Below, one piece after another: positions 1 through 8,040 of a stretch of DNA of 58,775 bases. The position numbers and the translations under genes were made by a program. Source of the stretch: Paenibacillus maysiensis (lineage in GTDB: Bacteria > Bacillota > Bacilli > Paenibacillales > Paenibacillaceae); NCBI RefSeq assembly GCF_000520815.1, contig NZ_ASRY01000270.1, positions 1-58,775 of the forward strand, written 5' to 3'. Every line of letters starts with the position of its first letter. The first letter of the stretch is position 1. The notes below the pieces were generated by a model. The model searched no databases. It had not been told where the DNA came from and saw only the letters and a program-made list of their open reading frames with translations.

Positions 1-2
1 TA

Positions 3-251
3 AAATCACCCAGCTTTCCGAACACTCCATCGGGAGTCATTTTTCAGCCCGGGGCTTTTACAGCCGTGGCAGACGGTCAGATTTGGCTAAAGCCGAATGA
101 AAGCGCGCAGAAGGCGGTACGTCAGGCGTTAAATGGCTGGGACCCGAGCGGAGGGTGTCTGTATTATTTTAATCCAAGAACAGCCACCTCCAAATGGATT
201 TGGACCCGTCCTCAGGTGAAAACCATCGGGGAACATATTTTCTGCATGTAA
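3..251 (+). CDS. Spore cortex-lytic / cell wall hydrolase SleB-type, C-terminal part (cut by window edge)
   Basis: The frame is open from the first bases of the window, so this is the 3' end of a longer gene. The visible 82 residues carry the end of a Hydrolase_2 (SleB) domain: the block VIFQPGAFTAVADGQIW, then ALNGWDPSGG, ALYYFNP-like and a closing KTIGEHIFC. Family knowledge: these are lytic transglycosylases that open the spore cortex during germination or trim peptidoglycan. The N-terminal signal peptide and any peptidoglycan-binding repeats lie outside the window, so SleB itself cannot be separated from paralogues such as CwlJ-like proteins. A GTG at 66 could be mistaken for a start, but the conserved domain clearly continues upstream of it. 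Confidence 0.88.
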   Translation, partial: KSPSFPNTPSGVIFQPGAFTAVADGQIWLKPNESAQKAVRQALNGWDPSGGCLYYFNPRTATSKWIWTRPQVKTIGEHIFCM

Positions 252-257
252 AACGCC

Positions 258-297
258 GAAGCAGCCGGGAGCTTGTCTCCGGTTGCTTCTTGGCTTT
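258..297 (+). terminator. Probable terminator after the cell wall hydrolase gene
   Basis: GAAGCAGCCGG (258-268) pairs with CCGGTTGCTTC (279-289) with one G-T wobble. It is followed by TTGGCTTTT, a weak T tract. It lies just downstream of the stop codon at 249-251. Confidence 0.5.
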
Positions 298-394
298 TGC
301 ATGGTTAGAATAAAGATTGGTACACTTTACCTCTTTACAGGAGGATACTAAACAAAGGCTAGACGCAAATTGACGTCACAAAGGAGTTTTGGAC

Positions 395-1675
395 TTGAAC
401 AAAACAGGTTTCGAGCGTGGTACGAGCAGACAATTAAGGATTCATGTACTGCCGACCAAGCGCTTCAAGACGTTTGCCATATCATTGTATGTAGGCACTC
501 CGCTACGGGAGGAAACCGTAACCCGCGTAGGTCTTGCGCCTTTCGTTCTGCGTCGTGGTACGGAATCATATCCTCAAACCACGCAATTTAGAGAGCAATT
601 GGAGCAATTGTACGGTGCCGGCTTTGGATTCGATGTATATAAACGCGGAGATTATCAAATCGTGCAATTTCGAATGGATACGATTAATGACAGCTTTGTA
701 AACAGCTCGGACAGCTTGCTGGATCGTTCATTTGCTTTTCTCGGAGAGGTGTTGACGAAGCCTGCCTTGGAGAATGGAACATTTCAGACCGGATACGTCC
801 AGCAGGAGCGGGAAAACGTACGCAAGAAGCTGGAATCTATAGTCAATGATAAAATTCGTTATGCTGGAGAGCGCTGCATGGAGGAAATGTGCAAAAATGA
901 GCCTTATCGTCTGCACCCCCTCGGTCAGCGGTCTGATCTGGATAGTATAGATGCGCAAGGCTTGTATCAGGCTTATGGAGAATGGCTGAACAACGCCAGC
1001 ATGGATTTGTATGTAGTTGGAGATACGACGCTGGAGGAAGTGGAGAAGTTCGTAGACCGCTATTTCCAACTGAACCGTTCGGAAGTAAAGGGCTATGCTC
1101 CTGAACAACCAAAATCGGTGGAGCGTGATGTACAAACGGTGGTAGAGCGTCTTGATGTAAATCAGGGCAAGCTGAACATGGGATTGCGCACCCCGATTAC
1201 GTATGGTGATGATCGATATGCCTCTGCATTGATGTACAACGGGATTTTAGGCGGTTATCCTCACTCCAAGCTGTTCGTCAACGTGCGTGAGAAGGAAAGC
1301 TTGGCGTATTACGCCTCATCAAGGTATGACGGGCACAAGGGCATAGGTACGATTCAATCCGGTATCGAAATTCCCAATTATGAAAAAGCGGTTACCATTA
1401 TCCGCAAGCAATTGGAAGATACGCAAAATGGGGCGATTACCGAGCTGGAGATGACTCAAACACAGGCGATGATTCGCAACTTGTTAAAGGAAATGCAGGA
1501 TTCCGCTTTTGAAATGATTGCTTACGATTTTAACAGACAGCTTTCCGGCAAAGAGCGGACGGTAGATGAGCTGCTGAGTCAGGTGGAGGCCGTCAAGGTG
1601 CAGGATGTTCAGGATGCCGCCCGGACGTTCCGACTGGACACCATTTATTTCTTGAGAGACCAGAAGGGGGAATAG
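395..1675 (+). CDS. ymfF: M16-like peptidase homolog YmfF (EF-P 5-aminopentanol modification-associated)
   Basis: An inverzincin/M16-family protein of about 426 residues. Unlike its downstream partner it has no HxxEH zinc motif near the N-terminus, which is typical of the inactive half of YmfF/YmfH-type pairs. In B. subtilis YmfF, YmfH and YmfI are linked to 5-aminopentanol modification of elongation factor P. The order ymfF-ymfH-ymfI is kept here with 3-bp and overlapping junctions, so one operon is likely. Start choice: the SD AAGGAG at 381-386 is only 2 nt from the TTG at 389 but 8 nt from the in-frame TTG at 395. The start at 395 also gives the conserved N-terminus MNKTGFERG. Confidence 0.9.
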   Translation: MNKTGFERGTSRQLRIHVLPTKRFKTFAISLYVGTPLREETVTRVGLAPFVLRRGTESYPQTTQFREQLEQLYGAGFGFDVYKRGDYQIVQFRMDTINDSFVNSSDSLLDRSFAFLGEVLTKPALENGTFQTGYVQQERENVRKKLESIVNDKIRYAGERCMEEMCKNEPYRLHPLGQRSDLDSIDAQGLYQAYGEWLNNASMDLYVVGDTTLEEVEKFVDRYFQLNRSEVKGYAPEQPKSVERDVQTVVERLDVNQGKLNMGLRTPITYGDDRYASALMYNGILGGYPHSKLFVNVREKESLAYYASSRYDGHKGIGTIQSGIEIPNYEKAVTIIRKQLEDTQNGAITELEMTQTQAMIRNLLKEMQDSAFEMIAYDFNRQLSGKERTVDELLSQVEAVKVQDVQDAARTFRLDTIYFLRDQKGE

Positions 1676-1678
1676 CGG

Positions 1679-2959
1679 GTGGAGCACATACCTTATGAGC
1701 ATTTGCAGGAAACGCTGTACTATGAAGTGATGGATAACGGATTACACGTCTATGTTTTGCCCAAACCGGGCTTTCAAAAGACATACGCTACATTTGCAAC
1801 CAAATACGGTTCGGTCGATAATCATTTTCGCGTGGAAGGTCAGCAGCCGGTTAAAGTGCCGGATGGCATCGCCCATTTTTTGGAGCATAAAATGTTTGAA
1901 GAGCCTCAAGGCGATATTTTTGCTACTTTTTCCTCCAATGGAGCATCGGCCAATGCATTTACGAGCTTTGATCAAACGGTATATTTATTTTCCGCAACCG
2001 AGCATATTCAGGAGAATTTGACCACATTGGTCAATTTTGTACAGCACCCTTACTTTACAGATGAAAATGTGGAGAAGGAAAAAGGCATTATCGGCCAGGA
2101 AATCAATATGTATGAGGATAACCCGGACTGGCGGAGCTACTTTGGTCTGATCGAAGCGCTATACAAGGTCCATCCGGTACATATTGATATTGCAGGTACC
2201 GTTCAATCCATCAGCACGATTACGAAAGAAACGCTGTATAGCTGTTATGAGGCTTTTTACCACCCGAGCAATATGATTCTTTTTGTGGTAGGCGGAGTGG
2301 ACCCGGCGGAAGTAATGGAACTGGTGCGTAACAATCAGGCGAAAAAGGATTACAAGTCGCAAGGAGAGATTGAGCGAATTTTTGACAATGAGCCTGCTAC
2401 TGTGGCAGAGAAGCGTCGTGAGGTAAAGCTGGCGGTTTCTCTGCCCAAGCTGTTGTTCGGATTCAAGGAAGCCAAGGTAGGCCTAACGGGGAAAGAACTG
2501 CTCCGTCATGATCTGGAAACCAAGCTGATGCTCGATCTCTTGTTTGGCTCCAGTACGCAGCTGTATCAAAAGCTCTACGATGAGGACCTCATTTCAGACA
2601 GCTTCGGGCATGAGTACAACAGTACCCCACAGTATGCGTTCTCTGCTATCGGCGGAGATACAAAGGACCCGGATCGGCTGTTGGCGCGGATACGTGAAGA
2701 GGTGGAGTCCATCCAGAAGCAGGGCTTCACGGCGGAACACTTTGAACGGGCACGTAAAAAGAAAATTGGCGGTTACCTGCGCATGCTCAATTCGCCCGAA
2801 AATATTGCGCATGAGTTTACGAGACATCGCTTCCGGGACAGCGATTTTTTCCAACTGCTTCCGGTCTATGAAAGCATTACGCTTGAGGATGTTAACCGCC
2901 GTCTGAAAGATCATATTCAGTGGGATCAGATGGCCATATCGCTGGTGGTGAGTCCGTAA
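1679..2959 (+). CDS. ymfH: M16 family zinc peptidase YmfH (EF-P 5-aminopentanol modification-associated)
   Basis: A 426-residue M16-type metallopeptidase. The inverted zinc motif HFLEH is at about residues 66-70. The third-ligand region ENVEKEKGIIGQEINMY lies about 75 residues later, so this looks like the active subunit that pairs with inactive YmfF. The GTG start at 1679 follows AAGGGGG at about 8 nt spacing and lies 3 nt after the ymfF stop, which suggests translational coupling. Its 3' end overlaps the next gene at TAATG. Family knowledge links it to EF-P maturation and through that to swarming and polyproline translation in B. subtilis. The exact substrate is not visible from sequence. 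Confidence 0.92.
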   Translation: MEHIPYEHLQETLYYEVMDNGLHVYVLPKPGFQKTYATFATKYGSVDNHFRVEGQQPVKVPDGIAHFLEHKMFEEPQGDIFATFSSNGASANAFTSFDQTVYLFSATEHIQENLTTLVNFVQHPYFTDENVEKEKGIIGQEINMYEDNPDWRSYFGLIEALYKVHPVHIDIAGTVQSISTITKETLYSCYEAFYHPSNMILFVVGGVDPAEVMELVRNNQAKKDYKSQGEIERIFDNEPATVAEKRREVKLAVSLPKLLFGFKEAKVGLTGKELLRHDLETKLMLDLLFGSSTQLYQKLYDEDLISDSFGHEYNSTPQYAFSAIGGDTKDPDRLLARIREEVESIQKQGFTAEHFERARKKKIGGYLRMLNSPENIAHEFTRHRFRDSDFFQLLPVYESITLEDVNRRLKDHIQWDQMAISLVVSP

Positions 2960-3747
2960 TGTCCAGGGAGAGGGAACCGATTACCACCAAGGATGGGGAA
3001 TTAAAAGCTATTGGCGATACGACTGTGCTGATCACAGGAGCAAGCGGCGGGATTGGAGCGGCAATTGCTGAGCGTTTTGCGGCTGTTGGGATGAACGTGG
3101 TCATTCACTACATGAAATCCCATGAAAAAGCGAATGAAGTTGCCCGTCGCTGTATGGCTTATTCAGGCAAGGTGATGACCGTGTCAGCGGACCTGCGGAG
3201 CAAGGAACAGATTGAACGCATGCGCGAGAAGCTGGAGAATCACGGGATGAAGCCAGATATTCTTGTGAATAACGCCGGATTATCTCATTATGGATTGCTG
3301 ACGGATGTGTCGGAAGAGGAATGGGATGAAGTGATGGCCGTCAATGTGAAGGGAACCTTTCTGTGTACGCAGGTATTTATGCCACATATGATTTCCCAAC
3401 GCTATGGCCGTATCGTGAATGTGTCATCTGTATGGGGAATATGCGGCGCTTCGTGCGAGGTGCTGTATTCCACCACCAAAGGGGGGATTAACGCATTCAC
3501 TAAAGCGCTGGCTCAAGAAGTTGCGCCTTCAGGGGTAACGGTCAATGCTGTAGCTCCGGGAGCGGTGGATACGTCGATGCTGGATCATCTGGACGAAGGG
3601 GAAATCTCCAGTCTCGAAGAAGAAATTCCTGCCGGTCGATTGGCTCGGCCTGATGAAATTTCGTCATTGGTTTATTTTCTGGCGCTTCCTGAATCGGGTT
3701 ATATTAACGGGCAGGTCATAAGTCCTAACGGAGGATGGGTAACTTGA
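2959..3747 (+). CDS. ymfI: SDR oxidoreductase YmfI, EF-P 5-aminopentanone reductase
   Basis: A short-chain dehydrogenase of 262 residues. The NAD(P)-binding TGASGGIG, the structural NNAG and the catalytic YSTTK (Tyr-x3-Lys) with an upstream Ser are all visible. The ATG at 2959 overlaps the ymfH stop (TAATG), so I use it rather than the in-frame codon at 2920, which lies inside ymfH. SDRs are hard to assign alone, but the position directly after ymfF-ymfH matches B. subtilis ymfI. That gene reduces 5-aminopentanone to 5-aminopentanol on EF-P Lys32. FabG-like 3-oxoacyl-ACP reductase is the generic alternative annotation. Confidence 0.9.
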   Translation: MSREREPITTKDGELKAIGDTTVLITGASGGIGAAIAERFAAVGMNVVIHYMKSHEKANEVARRCMAYSGKVMTVSADLRSKEQIERMREKLENHGMKPDILVNNAGLSHYGLLTDVSEEEWDEVMAVNVKGTFLCTQVFMPHMISQRYGRIVNVSSVWGICGASCEVLYSTTKGGINAFTKALAQEVAPSGVTVNAVAPGAVDTSMLDHLDEGEISSLEEEIPAGRLARPDEISSLVYFLALPESGYINGQVISPNGGWVT

Positions 3748-3853
3748 TGGGAAGTACAGATTTTGGAGGAAACCTTCCAGTATAGTGAGCACCTGAGAAG
3801 AGCATATTATAACTGTTGATTTTAAATCTGAATCATCTAAGGAGGATTTAAGT

Positions 3854-4108
3854 ATGTCAACAGTTGTTCAGAATTTCGATACCTGGAAGAAGTTCCTTGG
3901 TCAGCGTGTGGAACAGGCGGAGAAGCTGGGAATCAGCCAGGATACCATTTCAGAGCTTGCTTATGAAATCGGTGATTTTCTGGATGAGAAGGTCGATCCG
4001 GCCAACCACTCCAACCGCGCACTGAAAGAACTGTGGGGAGTTGCCGATGAGGACGAGCGTCACACTATCGCCCGGCTGATGGTCAAATTAGCCAAAAGCA
4101 ACGCATAA
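3854..4108 (+). CDS. ymfJ: DUF3243 family protein YmfJ
   Basis: An 84-residue acidic helical protein that matches DUF3243 (YmfJ) across its length, including the LAYEIGDFLDEKVDP and NRALKELWGVADEDE blocks. The SD AAGGAGG lies 7 nt before the ATG. It has its own short upstream gap after ymfI and is followed by a strong terminator, so it may end the ymfFHIJ transcript. Function is unknown in the family; the synteny with B. subtilis is clear. Confidence 0.9.
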   Translation: MSTVVQNFDTWKKFLGQRVEQAEKLGISQDTISELAYEIGDFLDEKVDPANHSNRALKELWGVADEDERHTIARLMVKLAKSNA

Positions 4109-4123
4109 GCAGGAACCAACATG

Positions 4124-4149
4124 AAAAGCTCCCTTTTGGGGGCTTTTCT
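4124..4149 (+). terminator. Intrinsic terminator after ymfJ
   Basis: AAAAGCTCCC (4124-4133), loop TTTT, GGGGGCTTTT (4138-4147): a 10-bp stem with one wobble and A/T-rich flanks, usable in both directions. Confidence 0.8.
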
Positions 4150-4346
4150 GTAATGGTTACAGAGCTGTTCTTGTAATTCCGTTGTAATTTATATATCATA
4201 AACGTGATTGAGGCTTATGCAATTGTGTTGAATACAGGAAGCCTTTGTGGTCTCAATAATTGGTTTTGTCGAATGGTGTTATTTTATGATACAATAAGGC
4301 TTTGATTGGAAATGTTGACGGTTTTGAATGTGAATGAGGTGCTAAT

Positions 4347-5120
4347 GTGACGGAAGAAATGAAACAGTGGTACATGGAGTACAAGATACATAAAAATCGT
4401 CCCGGATTGCTGGGAGACATTGCTTCCATGCTTGGTATTCTGGGGGTTAATATACTAACGATCAACGGTGTTGAAGGCGAAAGACGGGGGATGCTGCTGG
4501 AAACGGACGATGACGAGAAGATACGCATTCTCGGAGATACCTTAAAGAAGGCCAGCAATATTACAGTTACGGCCTTACGTGCCCCGAAGCTGGTCGATAT
4601 ATTGGCAGTAAGACACGGACGATACATTGACCGGGATTCGGATGACCGCAAAACATTCCGCTTTACACGGGAGGAGCTTGGGTTACTGGTCGATTTTTTG
4701 GGTGAAGTATTAAAGAGGGATGGCAATCAGGTCATTGGACTTCGAGGAATGCCCCGTGTGGGAAAAACCGAATCCATTATAGCCAGTAGCGTATGCGCCA
4801 TGAAGCGCTGGACTTTTGTGTCTTCAACGCTGCTACGGCAGACGGTGCGCAGCCAGCTCTCCGAAGAGGAAATGAACCCTAACAATGTTTTTATTATTGA
4901 CGGCATTGTGAGTACGATTCGGTCAAATGAAAGACATTATCACCTGCTTCAGGAAATTATGAGCATGCCGAGTACAAAGGTTATTGAGCATCCTGACGTT
5001 TTTGTACGTGAATCGGGATACAGCTTCGACGATTTCAATATCATTATTGAACTTCGCAATAATCCGGCTGAGGAAATTACTTATGATACCTTTACAGCCA
5101 GTTATACAGAAGATCTTTAA
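4347..5120 (+). CDS. ymfK: DUF3388 family protein YmfK (ACT-like N-terminus plus P-loop)
   Basis: A 257-residue protein matching B. subtilis YmfK (DUF3388). Residues about 8-75 look like an ACT-type regulatory fold (HKNRPGLLGDIASMLGILGVNI). About residues 130-145 contain GMPRVGKTE, a Walker A-like loop, followed by FIIDGIV, a possible Walker B. The GTG start at 4347 has GAGGTG 5 nt upstream; an ATG at 4359 is the alternative. The gene lies between ymfJ and rodZ, as in B. subtilis. The biochemical role is not established, and the nucleotide-binding call is inference from the motif. Confidence 0.82.
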   Translation: MTEEMKQWYMEYKIHKNRPGLLGDIASMLGILGVNILTINGVEGERRGMLLETDDDEKIRILGDTLKKASNITVTALRAPKLVDILAVRHGRYIDRDSDDRKTFRFTREELGLLVDFLGEVLKRDGNQVIGLRGMPRVGKTESIIASSVCAMKRWTFVSSTLLRQTVRSQLSEEEMNPNNVFIIDGIVSTIRSNERHYHLLQEIMSMPSTKVIEHPDVFVRESGYSFDDFNIIIELRNNPAEEITYDTFTASYTEDL

Positions 5121-5150
5121 ATAAGCGTAATTATACAAGGAGATGATGAC

Positions 5151-6263
5151 ATGTCAGAACTGGGTCAGCAATTAAAGGAGGCCCGGCTGCAAAAGGGATT
5201 GAGCCTTGACGATGTTCAGGAAATGACGAAGATACGCAAACGTTATCTGGAAGCCATTGAGACGGGCGATTACAAAGTGCTGCCGGGAAGCTTTTATGTC
5301 AAAGCTTTTATTAAAACGTACGCTGAAACGGTCGGTTTAAACCCCGACGAGATTCTTGAAGGACATAAAAGCAATGTGCCTGAACCGGAGCCGGAAGCTG
5401 TCATGGAGCCTGTGACACAGAAACGCTCCAGCCGTCCGGCTACGATTGGAAATCTCAAATGGTTGCCGACAGCTTTAATGTGGCTTTTTCTGGTTCTCAT
5501 TGTTGGGGTTATTTATGCTTATTGGGTGAGTAACAACCATACGGCTCCAAAAACAGCCGAGAATACAACACCGATTACGACACCAAGTACGTCCACTCCT
5601 GACAGCACTAATAAGGGGACTACGACACCGCCACAAAATACGACAACAACTCCTCCTCAGGGAAGCGGGCAGACGACAACGCCGAATAACGGTCAAACGG
5701 CAGCTCCCAATGGTGGCGGCGGACAAACCACTCCTGATACGGGACAAACAGGGCAAACCCAACCGGGAGGTACAGGAACGGATACGACCACTCCTGACAG
5801 TAGCCAGCAGCCGATTACTACTACGCCGCAACAAGGTGTAACCGTGGCTCAGGATGGCAAGCAAGGTAAAACGACGATTTTCAAAGTTTCCAGTGCAACC
5901 GGAGCTACAGTCAAGGTCGATATTAAGGCAACGGGAGAAAGCTGGCTTGAGGTGTACAAGGGACAAAACTCGCGTGGTGAAAAGCTGAGCTATGGCATGA
6001 CCAAAAGCGGAGATGCTATGTCCTTTGACATCGGTCCAGAAGGCTTGTATATCAAATCAGGACGTTCTTCTGCCACGGATATTTCCGTAGCAGGTCAACC
6101 GATAACTGATAATAAATCGACGACTCGTGTTTTGATACAGCAAGGAGAAGCTTCTTCGACCGGAACAAGTGCCGGGGTGAGTGGTACTACTACGGATTCG
6201 ACCACAGGCAGTACGGATTCAACACAGAGCGGTACAGCTCCTTCGACTACTGGTGGTGAATAA
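5151..6263 (+). CDS. rodZ: RodZ-like membrane protein (YmfM): HTH domain, one TM helix, DUF4115
   Basis: A 370-residue protein with three parts. Residues 1-75 form a helix-turn-helix (LGQQLKEARLQKGLSLDDVQEMTKIRKRYLEAIE). One TM helix lies near 105-125 (LPTALMWLFLVLIVGVIYAYW). A long Thr/Pro/Gln/Gly linker (about 130-230) leads to a DUF4115-type domain with the pattern SWLEVYKGQ, and the C-terminal tail is Ser/Thr-rich. RodZ uses its cytoplasmic HTH to bind MreB and organise lateral wall synthesis. The ATG follows AAGGAG with 7-8 nt spacing. The extracellular linker is longer than in many homologs, which is common in Paenibacillus cell-surface proteins. Confidence 0.9.
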   Translation: MSELGQQLKEARLQKGLSLDDVQEMTKIRKRYLEAIETGDYKVLPGSFYVKAFIKTYAETVGLNPDEILEGHKSNVPEPEPEAVMEPVTQKRSSRPATIGNLKWLPTALMWLFLVLIVGVIYAYWVSNNHTAPKTAENTTPITTPSTSTPDSTNKGTTTPPQNTTTTPPQGSGQTTTPNNGQTAAPNGGGGQTTPDTGQTGQTQPGGTGTDTTTPDSSQQPITTTPQQGVTVAQDGKQGKTTIFKVSSATGATVKVDIKATGESWLEVYKGQNSRGEKLSYGMTKSGDAMSFDIGPEGLYIKSGRSSATDISVAGQPITDNKSTTRVLIQQGEASSTGTSAGVSGTTTDSTTGSTDSTQSGTAPSTTGGE

Positions 6264-6347
6264 ACCCTCTATTGCGCGGAAATACTAATGACTGTAATTC
6301 ATGGAAAGCCAGTCATTTCATTTTCCGCAAAGTGAGGTGTATCTATT

Positions 6348-6512
6348 ATGACCGTCAGCTGGATTGTGACAGGGCTTGGTATAATTGTCAGTCTACTTGG
6401 CTATTATCTGACCCCAAGTGCTTGGGGCTATGGCATACTGGGCTTTGGTCTTGCTCACATTGTGCTCGGACTTCTGGATATGTTCCGGAATCCGACCCGT
6501 AGCCACAGTTAG
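6348..6512 (+). CDS. Small two-helix membrane protein, unknown function
   Basis: A 54-residue reading frame starting at ATG 6348 with GAGGTG 8 nt upstream and a TAG at 6510-6512. Residues 4-21 (SWIVTGLGIIVSLLGYYL) and about 26-46 (WGYGILGFGLAHIVLGLLDM) are two hydrophobic helices separated by TPSA, followed by a basic tail. It lies 85 bp after rodZ and directly before a terminator, so it is probably the last gene of the ymfK-rodZ transcript. I do not recognise the family. The SD, the hydrophobic pattern and the terminator make it a real gene candidate. Confidence 0.7.
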   Translation: MTVSWIVTGLGIIVSLLGYYLTPSAWGYGILGFGLAHIVLGLLDMFRNPTRSHS

Positions 6513-6535
6513 ATATGTTGACTGTGGAATGAAAT

Positions 6536-6577
6536 AAAGGCGTTTTTGTCAGCTTAACTGGCAAGAGCGCCTTTTTA
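6536..6577 (+). terminator. Intrinsic terminator ending the rodZ transcript
   Basis: AAAGGCG (6536-6542) pairs with CGCCTTT (6568-6574), with an inner stem TTGTCAG / CTGGCAA and a T run to 6576. Confidence 0.85.
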
Positions 6578-6657
6578 GTGAGCGGATTATTGGATTTTTG
6601 TAAATGACTAGCCTATAATTAGTTATTGAACTTTGTTGTGGAAAGGAAAGTGAAACG

Positions 6658-7149
6658 ATGGCTTCAGAAAATTCATTTGATATCGTCTCCAAAATGGATA
6701 TGCAGGAATTGACCAATGCGGTTCATCAGACGGAGCGTGAAATTGAAACACGATTTGATTTTAAGGGGAGCAAAAGCAGCCTTAAGCTTGAAAAGGAAGC
6801 TCTTACGATTGCATCGGAAGACGAATACAAGCTCAATGCGGTAATTGATATTTTGCAATCCAAAATGGCCAAGCGCGGTTTATCCCTTAAAAACGTGGAG
6901 TACGGTAAGCTGGAACCAGCCTCTTTGGGTTCAGTACGCCAGCGTCTTGCACTCAAGCAGGGGATTGATCAGGATAATGCCAAAAAAATTAACATTCTTA
7001 TTCGGGACTCCAAGCTGAAAGTGAAAAGTCAGATTCAAGGTGATCAGATCCGTGTGACTGGAAAAAACAGGGATGATTTGCAAGCAGTCATTCAGTTGTT
7101 GCGCAAAGCTGATCTGCCATTGGAGCTTCAATTTACGAATATGAAATAA
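6658..7149 (+). CDS. YajQ family nucleotide-binding protein
   Basis: A 163-residue YajQ family protein, full length for the family. Conserved blocks are SFDIVSKMDMQELTNAV, RFDFKG near residue 35, GKLEPASLGSVRQ in the centre, and KIRVTGK / DDLQAVIQLLR-like sequence in the C-terminal half. YajQ proteins have two ferredoxin-like folds; some bind cyclic di-GMP and act with transcription factors, others bind RNA or nucleotides. The ATG follows GAAAGGAAAG at about 7 nt. The gene sits between the rodZ terminator and pgsA and is probably transcribed on its own; a TATAATTAG-like -10 lies at 6613-6621. Confidence 0.93.
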   Translation: MASENSFDIVSKMDMQELTNAVHQTEREIETRFDFKGSKSSLKLEKEALTIASEDEYKLNAVIDILQSKMAKRGLSLKNVEYGKLEPASLGSVRQRLALKQGIDQDNAKKINILIRDSKLKVKSQIQGDQIRVTGKNRDDLQAVIQLLRKADLPLELQFTNMK

Positions 7150-7357
7150 AGCCGTTTTCCCTCATGCAGATTGTAAGAAAAAATGATACTTGATGCGCGG
7201 CAGGTTATTTTGACATGCGTTTTGCACCATATTATACTTGTAACGAAAATGCAGATGATCAGGTGTATAGCGGTAATCAAAACGATTTACATAGGATTGA
7301 ATTCAATCCGAAAACTGCCATTTTTAATCAAGTACGATAATCAGGGGAGAGTGTGTT

Positions 7358-7945
7358 GTGAATTTACCCAACAGAATTACAATAACGCGGATTTGCCTCA
7401 TCCCGGTGATGATGCTGGCCTTGCTGGTGGATTTTGATTTCTATCCGCCGCCGATTGAGATCGGAGCTTTCAAGTTGCCGTATAATCAGTTGATTGCGGC
7501 TATTATTTTCCTCATAGCCGCCAGCACGGATGGTCTTGACGGATATTTGGCCCGTAAAAATAACATGGTCACCAACTTGGGAAAATTGCTGGACCCTCTT
7601 GCGGATAAGCTTTTGGTAACTGCTATTTTGGTTTCTTTGGTGGAATTGGGCAAGATTGATTCGTGGATTGTTGTTGTCATTGTTAGCCGTGAGTTTGCGG
7701 TTACCGGTCTGCGTCAAATTGCTTTACTGGATGGCTCTGTGGTCGCTGCAAGCAACTGGGGCAAAATAAAGACTGTCATCCAGATCGTTGCCATTGTAGC
7801 GTTACTCATTAATAATTTCCCGTTTGTTTTTCTGGGTATTCCGTTTGATTTGATAGCGATATGGGCGGCTGCGTTAATTACCATTTACTCGGGCATTGAC
7901 TATTTTGTAAAGAACAGTCATTTACTCCGCTCATCCAAGGTTTAA
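7358..7945 (+). CDS. pgsA: CDP-diacylglycerol-glycerol-3-phosphate 3-phosphatidyltransferase
   Basis: A 195-residue integral membrane enzyme of the CDP-alcohol phosphatidyltransferase family. The signature DGxxxAR-x8-GxxxDxxxD is visible as DGLDGYLARK...GKLLDPLADK at about residues 59-84. Hydrophobic helices flank it. It makes phosphatidylglycerophosphate, the first committed step to phosphatidylglycerol and cardiolipin. The GTG start at 7358 follows GGGGAGAGTG. The gene precedes cinA and recA as in B. subtilis. Confidence 0.95.
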   Translation: MNLPNRITITRICLIPVMMLALLVDFDFYPPPIEIGAFKLPYNQLIAAIIFLIAASTDGLDGYLARKNNMVTNLGKLLDPLADKLLVTAILVSLVELGKIDSWIVVVIVSREFAVTGLRQIALLDGSVVAASNWGKIKTVIQIVAIVALLINNFPFVFLGIPFDLIAIWAAALITIYSGIDYFVKNSHLLRSSKV

Positions 7946-8040
7946 CAGGATACGTTTCATGGGAACAGCGATAGGAAGTTTGCTTATTGCTGTTTCTTTG
8001 TATAATTCCCACAACATTCGCTCTACAGGAGGCAGAAACG

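Noticed and set aside
6272..6502. Plus-strand frame of 76 codons after rodZ
   Set aside because: It is a shadow of the 54-residue membrane protein frame, which has the SD and hydrophobic pattern.
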